Below, piece after piece: positions 55,179-64,000 of a stretch of DNA of 64,000 nt (positions are counted from its first letter, which is position 1; each line of letters starts with the position of its first letter). Under the pieces are notes generated by a model that worked only from the letters and a program-made list of their open reading frames with translations, was not told the origin of the DNA and did no database searches. Made by a program: the position numbers and the translations under genes. This DNA comes from Hermatobates lingyangjiaoensis (Eukaryota > Arthropoda > Insecta > Hemiptera > Hermatobatidae). Location of the stretch: NCBI GenBank assembly GCA_026182355.1, contig JAPFBL010000318.1, forward strand, positions 248,001 through 312,000, in the 5' to 3' direction.

Positions 55179-56450
55179 AACTCAGTGACTGTATGCATGT
55201 ATATGTCTTCTTACATACATATGAACTTAATGTTTCTCTTTCCATTGCTGGAGGAAGTTAAAGGATATTTTATAATTGAAACTTGTTCAAATTTTCTCGA
55301 TAAAATTAATGATGTAATTTTGATTTTGATGATAATCTAATTTCCTATACCTTTATTTTAATTTTGCAAATAATAAAAAACATTAATATTAATAAATATT
55401 AGAAATTAATAATAAATATTATAAATAATATTATTATTATTTATTAATAATAGTAAATTATTATTAATATAATAATTATTAATTATTATTATTATTTTTT
55501 TACAAAAAAATATAACTTTTTTGCATAATCTATAATTTACATTCTGTATCAATTTCCTTTATCTGAAAAATCTTAAGTATATCAGAACTATAGAAAATTT
55601 AAATTTTTTTTGTTATACGTAATTCATTATTAGAGTTGGAATTAAATTGTTTCATAGGCAACGCCGGGTAGATTAGCTAGTCTCGTAAAGTAACAGTATA
55701 GGATTTCCAAAAAATAATCATTTTCAGTTTATTCAATAGAAAAAAGAAGAAAAGGGTAGTTTTTATAAGTAAATTTATTTTTAAATTTTGAGGTTAATAG
55801 TCGAATTTTGAGGTATTTATTTTGAATACAGTAAAGTTAATTGTATTGCTATGATTAGGAGGCAATCATTCAACTGGCATATATTTGTTGTAATTTTGAT
55901 ATTTGTTTCAACTGATATTCTCTTTTTTAGAGTTTGTTAACTTTTTTAGGCTCTTTGGTAAATTTAGTCAATATGACGTATCCTGTAATTGTGATAGTAT
56001 TCACCACATTGAAACCATTTAATTACTGAAACATGATTCTTTTTTATTTTAGAGAAATATTTTAACTTTTAGTATTATGATATCTTATATTATAGAAGAA
56101 ATGTGTATGAGAATTATTTCAAATTCTTTTTGAATTGGTCCCCCTTTTATATTAGAAGTGACTAGAGCTGACAATACTACTATTTCCAAATATGGAACCA
56201 ACTGCTACTTCCAACTTAGAAATATTAATAATAATTATCCATTTTTTCCCAAATTTTGTAAAAAATTTTTGGAAAAACAAAGTTTCGATCTAACTAAGAA
56301 CATTTACATTCTCTATTTTAATAAAAAATTTCACGAGATTGCATATTTTGAGAGATTAAAATTAACAAATTCATAAGTTTTAATCCTTTTTTATGTTTTA
56401 TGTGAACAAATTCCTGGGTGCTTCAAATTTTGAGATAAATATAATAGAAG
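55172..56450. other. AT-rich sequence, nothing recognised
   Basis: 55380-55500 is a dense ATT/AAT tract. GGCAACGCCGGGTAGATTAG near 55658 resembles, on minus, the ACTAGC...CCCG start of the 49844 element. Confidence 0.35.
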
Positions 56451-56454
56451 CTGT

Positions 56455-56600
56455 AGGGTAAAAAGCTAATGAAATGGTCTCCATATATACAAGTTAAATG
56501 ATATGAAAACGCGTTTTGAACACGTAGTGTTCTTTTTAGCTTTTTACCCTACAGTGAGTAAGTACTACATAATAACTGATTCCATTACGTTAGAATTATA
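56455..56600. mobile_element. Family B HHR element, collapsed
   Basis: TGTAGGGTAAAAAGCTAATG is mirrored by TTAGCTTTTTACCCTACA. AAAACGCGTTTTGAACACGT, then AGTGTTC, preserve half of an HHR without its CUGANGA core. Confidence 0.6.
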
Positions 56601-56654
56601 ATAGAAGCTGTTTATATTAAAGGTTTGGTTTCTTTAGTTTATATTAGCATGTTT

Positions 56655-57185
56655 TTTTTAACATATTTATTTAAATATACAACTATGCATATGTTGCGTA
56701 ACAAGCATATGTAGTGTGAGTAATGCAAATAAATTTGATAAACATGAACAAAGAATGAAACCCACTGGTTCAACTTTTCACATAGTTTCCTAATTCTGGA
56801 TCATCATGGCAATAGATCCCTCAGTCATCTTCTCTTAAGTCGTCTTGGGGGATTCTGGGAAGGTGAGGAGGGAGCAAGGTTTTGTACCAGTGGATTGGAG
56901 AGGCAGTGGAGTGGGGTGAGAGGAAAGTTTGGTATGAAACGTCTTGTAATGATCAGTGGCTAAGTTATGTATAAAAGCGATTTATAGGTCTCTATGAAGA
57001 GTGTAGTTTGTGACATAATAAGGTGCATTAGTGATAGTACAGAGGATTTTTGATTGTAATGATTGTATTTTATAAATGTTGGAAGGTTTTGCACAACCCC
57101 ATAGTTCAAGTTCATAAGTCCAGATAGGTCGCAGTAATGTTTTATACAACAGCACTTTGTTGTGGAGAGTCAATATTAGCATGGT
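56655..57185 (-). mobile_element. Jockey-clade non-LTR fragment, second copy
   Basis: The minus frame has LTLHNKVLLYKTLLRPIWTY then ELELWGCAKPSNIYKIQSLQ, very close to 35481-36175; a separate phase gives the LKR-type C-terminus. The 5' end stops near 57185, so this copy is shorter and frameshifted near 57045. Confidence 0.68.
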
Positions 57186-57410
57186 GTACAGCTTTATTCA
57201 CCGCAGTATCGTTTTGAAACATACCTGCCGTACTTCTTCTCTGATCCCATATTTGGGTTCCTCTGTTTACCTTTGTGTCCTAAGACCTCTTAAAAGTTAT
57301 CACTTTACCGAGACAGATATATGACTTTTTTTTTTACTTTATATATTAGTTTAAATTTTAGCTCAATCAGTTCTTCAATTTCAAAATTTTTATTTATTTG
57401 TTTTGCATCA

Positions 57411-57452
57411 TAACCTGATGATGAACACTAAGTGTTCGAAACTGGTCGTCTT
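57411..57452 (+). ncRNA. Hammerhead ribozyme (GAACAC stem II, ACUGGU)
   Basis: CUGAUGA 57415-57421, U, GAACAC-UAA-GUGUUC (a perfect 6 bp), GAA 57438-57440, ACUGGU (one wobble), H17 = C 57447. Stem I is weak. Confidence 0.6.
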
Positions 57453-57479
57453 TTGATAAAACGTTTTTTAGTTTAGAGA

Positions 57480-58530
57480 CTCAGTGTTTCTTGTCCTTTC
57501 TAATGATTAAAAGATTTATTTCATTTTTATTTCTGGGGATGGAGACCATATCTGACAGTTGTTAATAGAAGATAAACTATGTATAATTTTATAACTTTTT
57601 TAAAGCCTATCTTACAACAAATTAGAATAAACATATTGAAAAACTAAATAATCAAGGATTTAAAAGGCTTTAGAAATTACTATATGATCTAAATAGTTGT
57701 CAGTCAATAAAATTCCACGTTTCAAAGAGAAAGGGAATGAGAGACAGAAAAGGTCACCAGGAGTAGTCTGTATAAAAAAAGACTCCAGTAATAATTTATT
57801 AAATGTAACTCTCTTTAAGATGTTTGCTTTGCTAGGAAGGAGATTACAGTTGTCCTCTGCATTTACTGTAATCCTTTGCTACATTTGACCCAATCGCATA
57901 TCGGAAACATGTCATTGATTAAGGCAGGTAATTAAATTATTAAACATTGCAACTTATTTATAATGAACAGCGTATAAACAAATACGCTTTTATACAAAAG
58001 ATTTATACAAAAAATATACGAGCATAAGTTTAAAAAATAACTCAAAAATTTAATCAAAATGACAAAAATATGTTTAGCGATACAAAAATATCGTTATTTG
58101 TTACAATTTTATGGCCTATTTTTTTTTAATATATTTAAATTATTAATATTTATATTTGTTAGTTTTTCTTCATTTTTTTCCTCAGAAAAGAGTAGGCCTC
58201 TGACTCTCAGGGAGTTTATTTTACATACATACATGTTCCCTTTTAGATGACATGTATATTATTACATTATGCAAAATATATCTTAAATGATAAACAATAA
58301 TTATTTAATAAGAAGAGATAACTACAACAATTAAGACAAAACAAAGACAAAAAAATTAATGATAATGTAATAATTAGTAGAAGAAAAAAAATAGTGGAAT
58401 AAGATGCTATTAACCGAAAAATAAAAAGTTTAATTTATGATTTACAAAACATTTATATCATCATAAAGCTAATTTTTTGAATAAATTAAATGTGATTTTA
58501 AAATATTTAATTTAAAAAATTGTTTATAAA
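57480..58530. other. AT-rich sequence, nothing recognised
   Basis: Frames at 57697 and 58059 show no domain. Confidence 0.35.
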
Positions 58531-58549
58531 TAAATATATTTACATATCA

Positions 58550-58800
58550 TAAAGTTTCGATTTAAATATATGATCAAAATGCCATTTAACAGTACTTGGC
58601 TTCTGAAGAGATTTTGATCTGGTTTCATTAGGGTGCAGTCATACAGTAAGTGTTCCAGTGATTGGGATATTATTGAAATGGTGGTAGGACCAGCTGTCTC
58701 AGTAATTGCATATCTATGTAAATAGTCTCTGCTAGGTCCATGTCTGCTAAACATTTGCGTGACTGCATTGACGTCTTATGTCCAGTAATAGTCTAGACAG
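58550..58800 (-). pseudogene. Non-LTR ORF2 C-terminal relic
   Basis: The minus frame reads MFSRHGPSRDYLHRYAITET then SLEHLLYDCTLMKPDQN. HGPxRDYLHR followed by EHLLYDC is typical of the region after the RT/RNase H in jockey- or R1-like elements. No flanking RT was found. Confidence 0.5.
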
Positions 58801-58809
58801 GAAGGTATC

Positions 58810-59500
58810 TTCTGCAAGGATAAGCATTTGAAGGGATTCACTAATTCCTGAAAAGGTTCATAGTGCCTTTGCATATTTCACTGGTTTGCTCCAGAAGAAC
58901 ACTACCTTTATAACAAAATCGACTCATATTCTTTCCAACAGTTTGAAATTAAACAAACAAAGTTTTTCCATGTTTTATAAACAGATGTACCATATAAGGG
59001 CAACTAGAGATTTTTGAAATTTTAAAACGACACAGATATTCATATCCTCTGGGCATTTGAGTTATCTTGTAAGACATCTTTGCATCAGATTTGAAACGCA
59101 GTTCTACAGAGGGGAAGAACTTTTTGTTTCAAAATAACGCTATTATGTAATTCTTAAAGTTAAGATGTATTAAAATTATATGTTAAAGTTTCTTGAAGTA
59201 ACATTATTGTTTTTAGCATAAATTGTATTGGATCAATCGAGTCCACTTTCATAAAGCTGCCTTGAATTATTGAGGTTACCTCAACCTCAATTCATTATTG
59301 CTGCAAATCATTTGAGTGAATTTGTGAAGTTCTTCATAGAGAAGAGAAATGGTGAAAAAATGTACAGTATTATATTCACTTTAAAGTTGTATTAAATAAT
59401 ACATTAAACTGCATTGATAAATAGTTAATTAAAAATATAAAATTAATTAATTTGTAATTATTCTATTTTATAAGTACCTATAAGATAATGGCAACGTCCA
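58810..59500. other. No gene recognised
   Basis: Unremarkable AT-rich sequence. Confidence 0.35.
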
Positions 59501-59504
59501 AACC

Positions 59505-59630
59505 ACAGTAAGAAATCAGAAATAATACTAAGATCTTTCAACTGTAACAAGCGGTCAAATCTCTATATTAGATTCTGACGGAGGCCGCTTGTACGGTTTA
59601 AAATCTTTGTTTTTTCCCCTTTTTTACTCT
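59505..59630. repeat. Decayed inverted AGAUCU-family HHR element
   Basis: AACCACAGTAAGAAATC, AAGATCTTTCAACTGTAACA and, inverted, GACGGAGGCCGCTTGTACGG remain. No complete core. Confidence 0.5.
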
Positions 59631-59639
59631 GAAATAAAA

Positions 59640-61610
59640 AATGTCATTGATCTATACAGATATATAATACGATAATATTAGGTAATATTTAATTAAATTA
59701 CAGTTATCCCTCACTTTTAGCGGATAATGGGGACCGAAGACACCGGCAAAAAACGAAAATCCCTGAATCATGGACGCGCCTTTATAAAAGCCTCTAAAGC
59801 TCAAACAACGACCTTTCCAACAGAGAGAGAATCCTGACCTTATTACTGAATACTGTACTGTGTTGTAAATAAAAATGAATAACAAACAGAAAAAATAAGA
59901 AATAACATAAAAAAAATTACGTCTTATATAAGAGAAAGAGAGAGGAAATTATACTGTTAATGTAAAGTACGGTAAATAATAATGCAAGTAAATAAAATAA
60001 AAAAATCGTAGCTATCCTTTATTTTAATTTACAGATGAAATGGAACTATTTTTTATATTTTTATTATTCTTTTGTTTCAATTGATTATGTTTTAATATTT
60101 TTCATTAATTTTTATTTTCTTTATTGAATATTTTTTAATAGATTTTATTAGCCTTTAATTTAATACTGTAGAATCTATTTTGACCCAGCAAGTCACTGGT
60201 TGTTTGATATCTTTCTTGATCGTGGAAGAAGAATCCTGTATATTTTCTTTCTCTAATACTTTTTACTCTAGTATTAGAGTAAAGTAGTATAGTAGTAATA
60301 TCTTTTAGTACTCTAGTACTTTTTCATTACGAATTGTATTTTTTACTGCAATTACAGTTGAATATTTTTTTATATTTTTCAATAAACACTGAACACGCGA
60401 TAACTGAACCGCGAACTAGCGAGGGATTATTGTATTTATGAAGTTTTATGAATTATTTAGTCTAGTCATATTGTGTGACAAAATTAAATGAACTTTTTGA
60501 AATTAGTTATGTTAATATTAAATTTGCTGCAATAATCACACTAATGGGAAGCAGAGGTTTCTTTTTCTGAATTGGGTTAAGCATGTTTATAGTAAATTGA
60601 AAAAGGTAGCTGATACGAGGGAGATCTCATGGGACGACCACCCAAGTTGGTCACAAGGGAATTACAAGGAGTCCTTGTGTCCCAAAAATCGTAAAATCTC
60701 TACAACATCTCACCAAACAAGTCAAGGCAAACTTTATACAATGCTATCAACTTTTATCTTGAATCATTCTTATAATTAGCAAACAGACTTTTTAGCAATG
60801 CAAATTAGGTTCATGCAAATTAGTTTTTATAAAGTTTTTTTTTTTTTTTAAAAAAAAGTTAAAGTGATCGTTACTTCTTTTTATATTAGACATGAATATG
60901 TTATCATTTCAAAAATTAAGAACCGTAAAAAAGAAAAGAATAATGTCTTTTAAAGATATAAAAAAAGTGCTAAGAACTTGCAGTTCTTTAAACAACTTTG
61001 AAAGATTATATAGCTAACTACGTTCTCTTGAGACTCTAGCTTGTCTAGTCAGTGAGTTTTGCTTGACTCTACTATAAAGGTGTTGATTCAAATCTGTTAA
61101 GACAAAGTTTTTTATATTCATTAGTTTTTATGAATGACATGTTCAAATCATGCTACCGGTAGCTAACGCTGTTCATACGTCTATCTAGTTTTTTTATTCT
61201 TTTATAATTAATGAAAGTCAAATCACTGAATTCTTGAATGCTGGTTAGGCACATTCACTCTTGGTTGAATTTCTAAATTAAACAGTTACTAATGGATGGT
61301 TTTAATATTAATTTAAAACTATGAAATAAACTTTAACTTTTTGCTGTGCCAAATCATAAAAAGTTACACTTTTACCCCAAGACTAGCGAGGTAAAAATGT
61401 GTAAGGCCCATAAGAGTGGCAATTAGATAAAATTTACATTCATTGATTTTAATCAAAGAAATCTCTGGACTGAAAAAAAGCATAAAGTATAACTATTTTT
61501 GGCCAAAATTAACTTTTTTACATAAATGTTTTTAGGAGCTGAAAGATTTAGGGTCTCATTACATCAGTTATGAATAGTGGTTTGGACGTTGATTTTTGTT
61601 TTACGCGTTT
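59640..61610. other. AT-rich sequence, nothing recognised
   Basis: A 60-codon frame at 60597-60779 shows no domain. A tRNA-like stretch near 61035-61110 is too weak to call. TTACAGTTATCCCTCACTTT (59698) and AACCGCGAACTAGCGAGGGA (60409) are partial inverted complements and may be ends of one unrecognised repeat about 730 bp long. Confidence 0.35.
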
Positions 61611-61614
61611 ATGG

Positions 61615-61735
61615 TAAAATCTTCTTATATATTATTATATATTATATAATATATTATATAATATATTATATATATATTATATATATTCTTATATATTATA
61701 TATATATTAATTATATATATATATATAATTAAGTG
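61615..61735. repeat. (TA)n-rich tract
   Basis: Irregular TA/ATT dinucleotide sequence directly left of the HHR element that begins with GTGAAACGGTCCAACGG. Confidence 0.9.
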
Positions 61736-61837
61736 AAACGGTCCAACGGACTTTTAAATAAAAACCATTTAAAAAAAGAAAGAGTCTCATTTAAAAATTT
61801 AAAAAAGAGTCTCGGCTCTGCCTTCTTGCGGGACTCT

Positions 61838-61880
61838 TCGCCTCCTGATGACGACGATGGTCGAAATATAGAAGTGAGTT
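61838..61880 (+). ncRNA. Hammerhead ribozyme (AUAU stem III family)
   Basis: Core CUGAUGA 61844-61850, extra C, stem II GAC/GUC with loop GAUG, GAA, palindrome AUAU 61865-61868, H17 = A at 61869, then GAAGUGAG. The upstream GGGACTCTTCGC block matches the palindromic element at 27037-27302. Confidence 0.62.
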
Positions 61881-61919
61881 ATTCCTGTGTCTATCAGTGT
61901 GCTATCTTTTTTTAATTGG

Positions 61920-61920
<1 letters not shown>

Positions 61921-61951
<31 letters not shown>
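61921..61951. repeat. (TA)n microsatellite at the PLE 3' end
   Basis: A pure TA run lies exactly between the plus-strand HHR element ending near 61920 and the minus-strand PLE starting at 61952. Confidence 0.9.
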
Positions 61952-61952
<1 letters not shown>

Positions 61953-62002
61953 GAGTTCGAGATTAACAAAGAGCAACACACAAAGTAGGGAAACACACTT
62001 AC

Positions 62003-62038
62003 AGACTCAAATTTTCGGGCAATCCGTCTTCAGGAGAA
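62003..62038 (-). ncRNA. Hammerhead ribozyme, PLE 3' end (CUGAAGA family)
   Basis: Minus strand: core CUGAAGA (62033-62027), unpaired C, stem II GG/CC closing AUUG-C, then GAA, palindrome AAUU, H17 = U, then GAG, which pairs with CUC upstream of the core. It sits about 500 bp after the endonuclease stop, the expected position in a PLE terminal repeat. The same motif recurs at 1597, 24234 and, broken, at 36922. Confidence 0.68.
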
Positions 62039-62543
62039 AAGAGAATGGGAGACCAAGCACGTTGTAGGCGCAACGGCAAGTAACCAACCCGGCAACCGCC
62101 AGTGCTGTCAACCGTACCCGGTCTTAAAGTATAAAATTAGGAGAAGATATAAACAGAAGCTCAGATAAGCAGTACTGGTTGGGTAAAACTATAAGTAGGT
62201 GAAAAATTATAAACAATATAAGATAAAAACAAACTATAAGAAACAAAAATAATGATAGAGAAAAGAAGAAAAAATAAATAAATAAATAAAAATAAATACA
62301 ATACAAAAAACTTGCATTGGTTGTTTTAGTAAATAAAAGATAGAGACTGAATAAAAGTGTAAGTATGGGAAACTAGTTAAGAATAAGAATTTAGAAAAAT
62401 AAAATAGGATAAAACAAACTAGTAGTAAGTGAAGAAGAAAAAATAGATATACACAAAATATACGAAAGAGGAAAAAAGAAATAAGTACTAGAGAATAAAG
62501 AATACTGGAAAAAAAAGTACCAAAAAAAAAAAAGTACAAAAAA
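62039..62543 (-). other. PLE 3' untranslated region
   Basis: The stretch lies between the endonuclease stop codon and the HHR. On the minus strand it is T-rich, with TTTTATTT and TTCTT runs between 62120 and 62540. The segment next to the HHR (GACCAAGCACGTTG on plus) recurs at 24281 and in diverged form at 37020. I see no coding sequence in it. Confidence 0.6.
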
Positions 62544-62849
62544 TTATCTTTTAAGGTTAAGTCCAGGTGCACTGCGCGCCCCGAGCAACCAGATGTGAGC
62601 CTCCTCAGAGGCTCTAAGGGTCACGGTATTATCACCAGGGGGAATCTGACGCAGAATCTGCACACTGAAGCAGTCGTTAAAAGACAGACCGTGGGATTTG
62701 GCGTGTATGGCGACAGGTAAATTGGAGTTGTTGTTAACGGATGCTCTATGACCGTTCATACGGAGGCTGAGCTTGTTAGAGGACAGTCCTACGTAGAACG
62801 CATCACAACGAGTACAGTCCAATTTGTAAACACATTTTTGGATGTACAT
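62544..62849 (-). CDS. GIY-YIG endonuclease domain of the Penelope-like element
   Basis: This 101-residue frame is the C-terminal endonuclease of the PLE, which nicks target DNA to prime reverse transcription. The GIY-YIG core appears as VYKLDCTRC-DAFYVG (about residues 7-21), followed by the RMNGHR arginine region, a LPVAIHAKSHGLSFNDCF block, the catalytic-type Glu in LRASEEAHIWLLGAR, and GLNLKR before the TAA stop at 62544-62546. It overlaps the RT frame by 61 bp in another phase. The RT frame reads CTSKNVFTN where this frame reads QKCVYKLDC, so the two were one protein before a one-base change in a run of five A. The Met at 62849 is therefore not a genuine start. Homologous C-termini occur at 23077 and 54265. 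Confidence 0.82.
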   Translation of the reverse strand: MYIQKCVYKLDCTRCDAFYVGLSSNKLSLRMNGHRASVNNNSNLPVAIHAKSHGLSFNDCFSVQILRQIPPGDNTVTLRASEEAHIWLLGARSAPGLNLKR

Positions 62850-64000
62850 GAGCAGTCCTTAGCAACAGGGAAGGACTGGTTATGGGAAGATGGAGTGAAG
62901 TGTGAAAGGGGGTTGAGAAGCGGACAGGTCAGGCACCCCCGCCTTTCGCAACTCTTAGCGCCCACAGACGGGTGGTTGACGCGCCTGGACGTCAAGTCTC
63001 TGTGGGAAAAGAGGTTGCCAAGGTTGGGGGAACGTCTATATGAGAGGCGGGGTTGGCTGGGGAAAATAGTCGACGTGGAAGGAGAAGAGGATAGGATGGG
63101 GAACAGATCTTTGATAATGCGTTTGAGTTTGTGTATACCGGGGAAGAAGGTAGTAACAAGGAGGGGAGACTCATTCACCGGGGAATTGGAGACGGAAGGA
63201 GGGTTGACGGATAAATTCGCAGGGATCAGTCTTCTTTCCAGTAACGATGGCGGATAACCACGCTCCAGGAACTTGGTTCTGAGGGAGTTGAGGTGCAGGT
63301 TCTTCTGCTGGAGTCGGTTGCAAATACGGTGGATTCGGATGGATAAGGATCTGGGGATAGATTTCTTTATGTGGGGAGGGTGACAACTATTAAAGTGGAG
63401 GTACTGGTGTGGGTTTGAGGGTTTAGAGTGAACGGAGGTAATGAGGTTGTTGCCCTGGAGGGTAATGTCGATGTCAAGAAAGGTCATAGAGGTGGCTGAA
63501 ACGTTGTGGGTATAAGAAACAGAAGTGCAGAAAGTTCTAAAATTCAGAAGGAAGGAGTCAAGTTCGGAACTACCGTGGGGCCAGATGAAAAATATATCGT
63601 CAATGAAACGGGTGTAAAATAAGGGGAGCAAGTGGTAAGAGTGAAGGAAACTATTTTCTAAATGTGCCATAAAAAGATTCGCGAAAGAGGGAGCCATCCT
63701 GGTTCCCATGGCAGTTCCTCTGACTTGCAGGTAGAAGTCATCTTTGAAACGGAAGGAATTATGTTTGAGGACAAAGTCAGTTAGGGAGATTATAAAGTCA
63801 GTCGAGGGTAAATGGGGGAGAGGTCTGGAAGTGAGGAAGTGTCGTAAGGATTCTAAGCCCTCATCGTGTTTGATAACGGTGTAAAGCGAGGTCACGTCCA
63901 TCGTCACTAGGAGAATGGGATGGGGGGTGGATGCAGGAAGGGATAGGTTTTTGAGGAGTTCCAGAAAGTGGAATGAGTCTTTACAGTAGGAGGGTTGGAG
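62789..64000 (-). CDS. Penelope-like reverse transcriptase, partial, frameshifted at its 3' end
   Basis: This is the reverse transcriptase of a Penelope-like retroelement, which copies element RNA by target-primed synthesis. The frame is open from the window edge. Numbered from an internal Met at 63907, motif A is TMDVTSLYT (residues 2-10), motif B is GTAMGTRMAPSFANLFM (64-80), the catalytic FIDD is at 101-104, MTFLDI is near 140, and KPSNPHQYLHFNSCHPPHI marks the thumb-side region typical of PLEs. A CERRGC-LTC cysteine cluster near residue 325 forms the linker to the endonuclease. Codons before 63907 (such as LQPSYCKDSFHFLELL) continue the RT fingers, so the Met is not the true start. The last residues, after CSCTSK near 62837, are out of frame and end in a stop at 62789; the endonuclease continues in another frame. 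Confidence 0.85.
   Translation of the reverse strand, partial: LQPSYCKDSFHFLELLKNLSLPASTPHPILLVTMDVTSLYTVIKHDEGLESLRHFLTSRPLPHLPSTDFIISLTDFVLKHNSFRFKDDFYLQVRGTAMGTRMAPSFANLFMAHLENSFLHSYHLLPLFYTRFIDDIFFIWPHGSSELDSFLLNFRTFCTSVSYTHNVSATSMTFLDIDITLQGNNLITSVHSKPSNPHQYLHFNSCHPPHIKKSIPRSLSIRIHRICNRLQQKNLHLNSLRTKFLERGYPPSLLERRLIPANLSVNPPSVSNSPVNESPLLVTTFFPGIHKLKRIIKDLFPILSSSPSTSTIFPSQPRLSYRRSPNLGNLFSHRDLTSRRVNHPSVGAKSCERRGCLTCPLLNPLSHFTPSSHNQSFPVAKDCSCTSKNVFTNWTVLVVMRST

Larger units (their letters stand above)
61952..64000 (-). mobile_element. Penelope-like element, 3' part, runs off the window
   Basis: Read on the minus strand, this element carries a reverse transcriptase, a Cys-rich linker, a GIY-YIG endonuclease, a roughly 500-bp 3' UTR and a hammerhead ribozyme motif, then stops against a (TA)n tract at 61921-61951. 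RT plus C-terminal GIY-YIG is diagnostic of endonuclease-bearing Penelope-like elements, and HHRs in their LTR-like repeats are established. The coding part is clearly less AT-rich than its surroundings, which fits a fairly recent insertion. The 5' part of the RT lies beyond base 64000. It is the only locus in the window with RT and endonuclease together, so it is the best candidate for the family that mobilised the many short HHR copies. Confidence 0.85.

Noticed and set aside
62234..62572. 112-codon hydrophobic minus-strand frame (Phe/Leu/Ile rich)
   Set aside because: It lies in the T-rich PLE 3' UTR; the hydrophobicity follows from base composition.
62748..63257. 169-codon plus-strand open frame
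   Set aside because: It is antisense to the PLE RT and endonuclease, whose motifs are unmistakable on the minus strand.

Overview
The window is AT-rich, animal-type nuclear DNA. It carries long (TA)n, (TG)n and (CA)n microsatellites, tRNA-derived SINEs, relics of jockey-like and zinc-knuckle non-LTR retrotransposons, and above all Penelope-like elements (PLEs). I see no convincing host gene, rRNA, tRNA gene, CRISPR array or bacterial-style operon. Almost all short open frames are chance readings through repeats. The element content suggests an invertebrate, but I cannot name the species.

The dominant signal is a dispersed set of hammerhead ribozyme (HHR) motifs on both strands. They share one layout: stem I strand, core CUGANGA, one extra base, a short stem II, GAA, a short palindrome (ACGCGU, AGAUCU, AGGCCU, AUAU, ACAUGU, ACCGGU and others), a base H17 as cleavage site, then the second stem I strand. 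I list about 40 copies in at least eight sequence families, roughly 25 of them near-intact. Because the stem III segment is self-complementary and too short to close a hairpin, these ribozymes look built to fold as dimers, as reported for PLE hammerheads. One locus has three copies in tandem with a 62-nt period (14976-15145). Two families replace the core C3-G8 pair by U3-A8, and a third may do so.

The link to PLEs is visible in the window. At the right end (minus strand, 61952 to beyond 64000) a PLE has a reverse transcriptase, a Cys-rich linker, a GIY-YIG endonuclease offset by one frameshift, a 3' UTR and then an HHR. Two other loci (23077-23500 and 54265-54725, plus strand) keep only the GIY-YIG C-terminus followed by UTR and HHR. 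Five minus-strand fragments keep the PLE N-terminal coding region (23865-24115, 26685-26952, 30556-30812, 40720-40920, 41330-41520), most with an HHR or its relic just upstream, and all end at nearly the same coding position.

Layout: 1-2120 AT-rich DNA, an HHR and a non-LTR 3' end; 2620-3130 HHR element A; 5340-6340 inverted HHR elements; 7290-9560 SINE and non-LTR relics; 10340-10700 microsatellite and a short LINE insertion; 12690-13690 (CA)n and a dispersed repeat; 14838-15236 tandem HHR element; 16230-19580 HHR elements in a tandem duplication; 20250-23580 more HHR elements, a dispersed repeat and a PLE 3' end; 23865-30815 mixed PLE fragments; 33293-33610 SINE; 35330-36175 jockey relic; 36720-41960 dense inverted HHR elements; 42640-46705 macro-tandem array; 48000-53000 SINEs and a 240-bp duplication; 54265-55170 PLE fragment; 56655-58800 non-LTR relics; 61600-64000 the best-preserved PLE.
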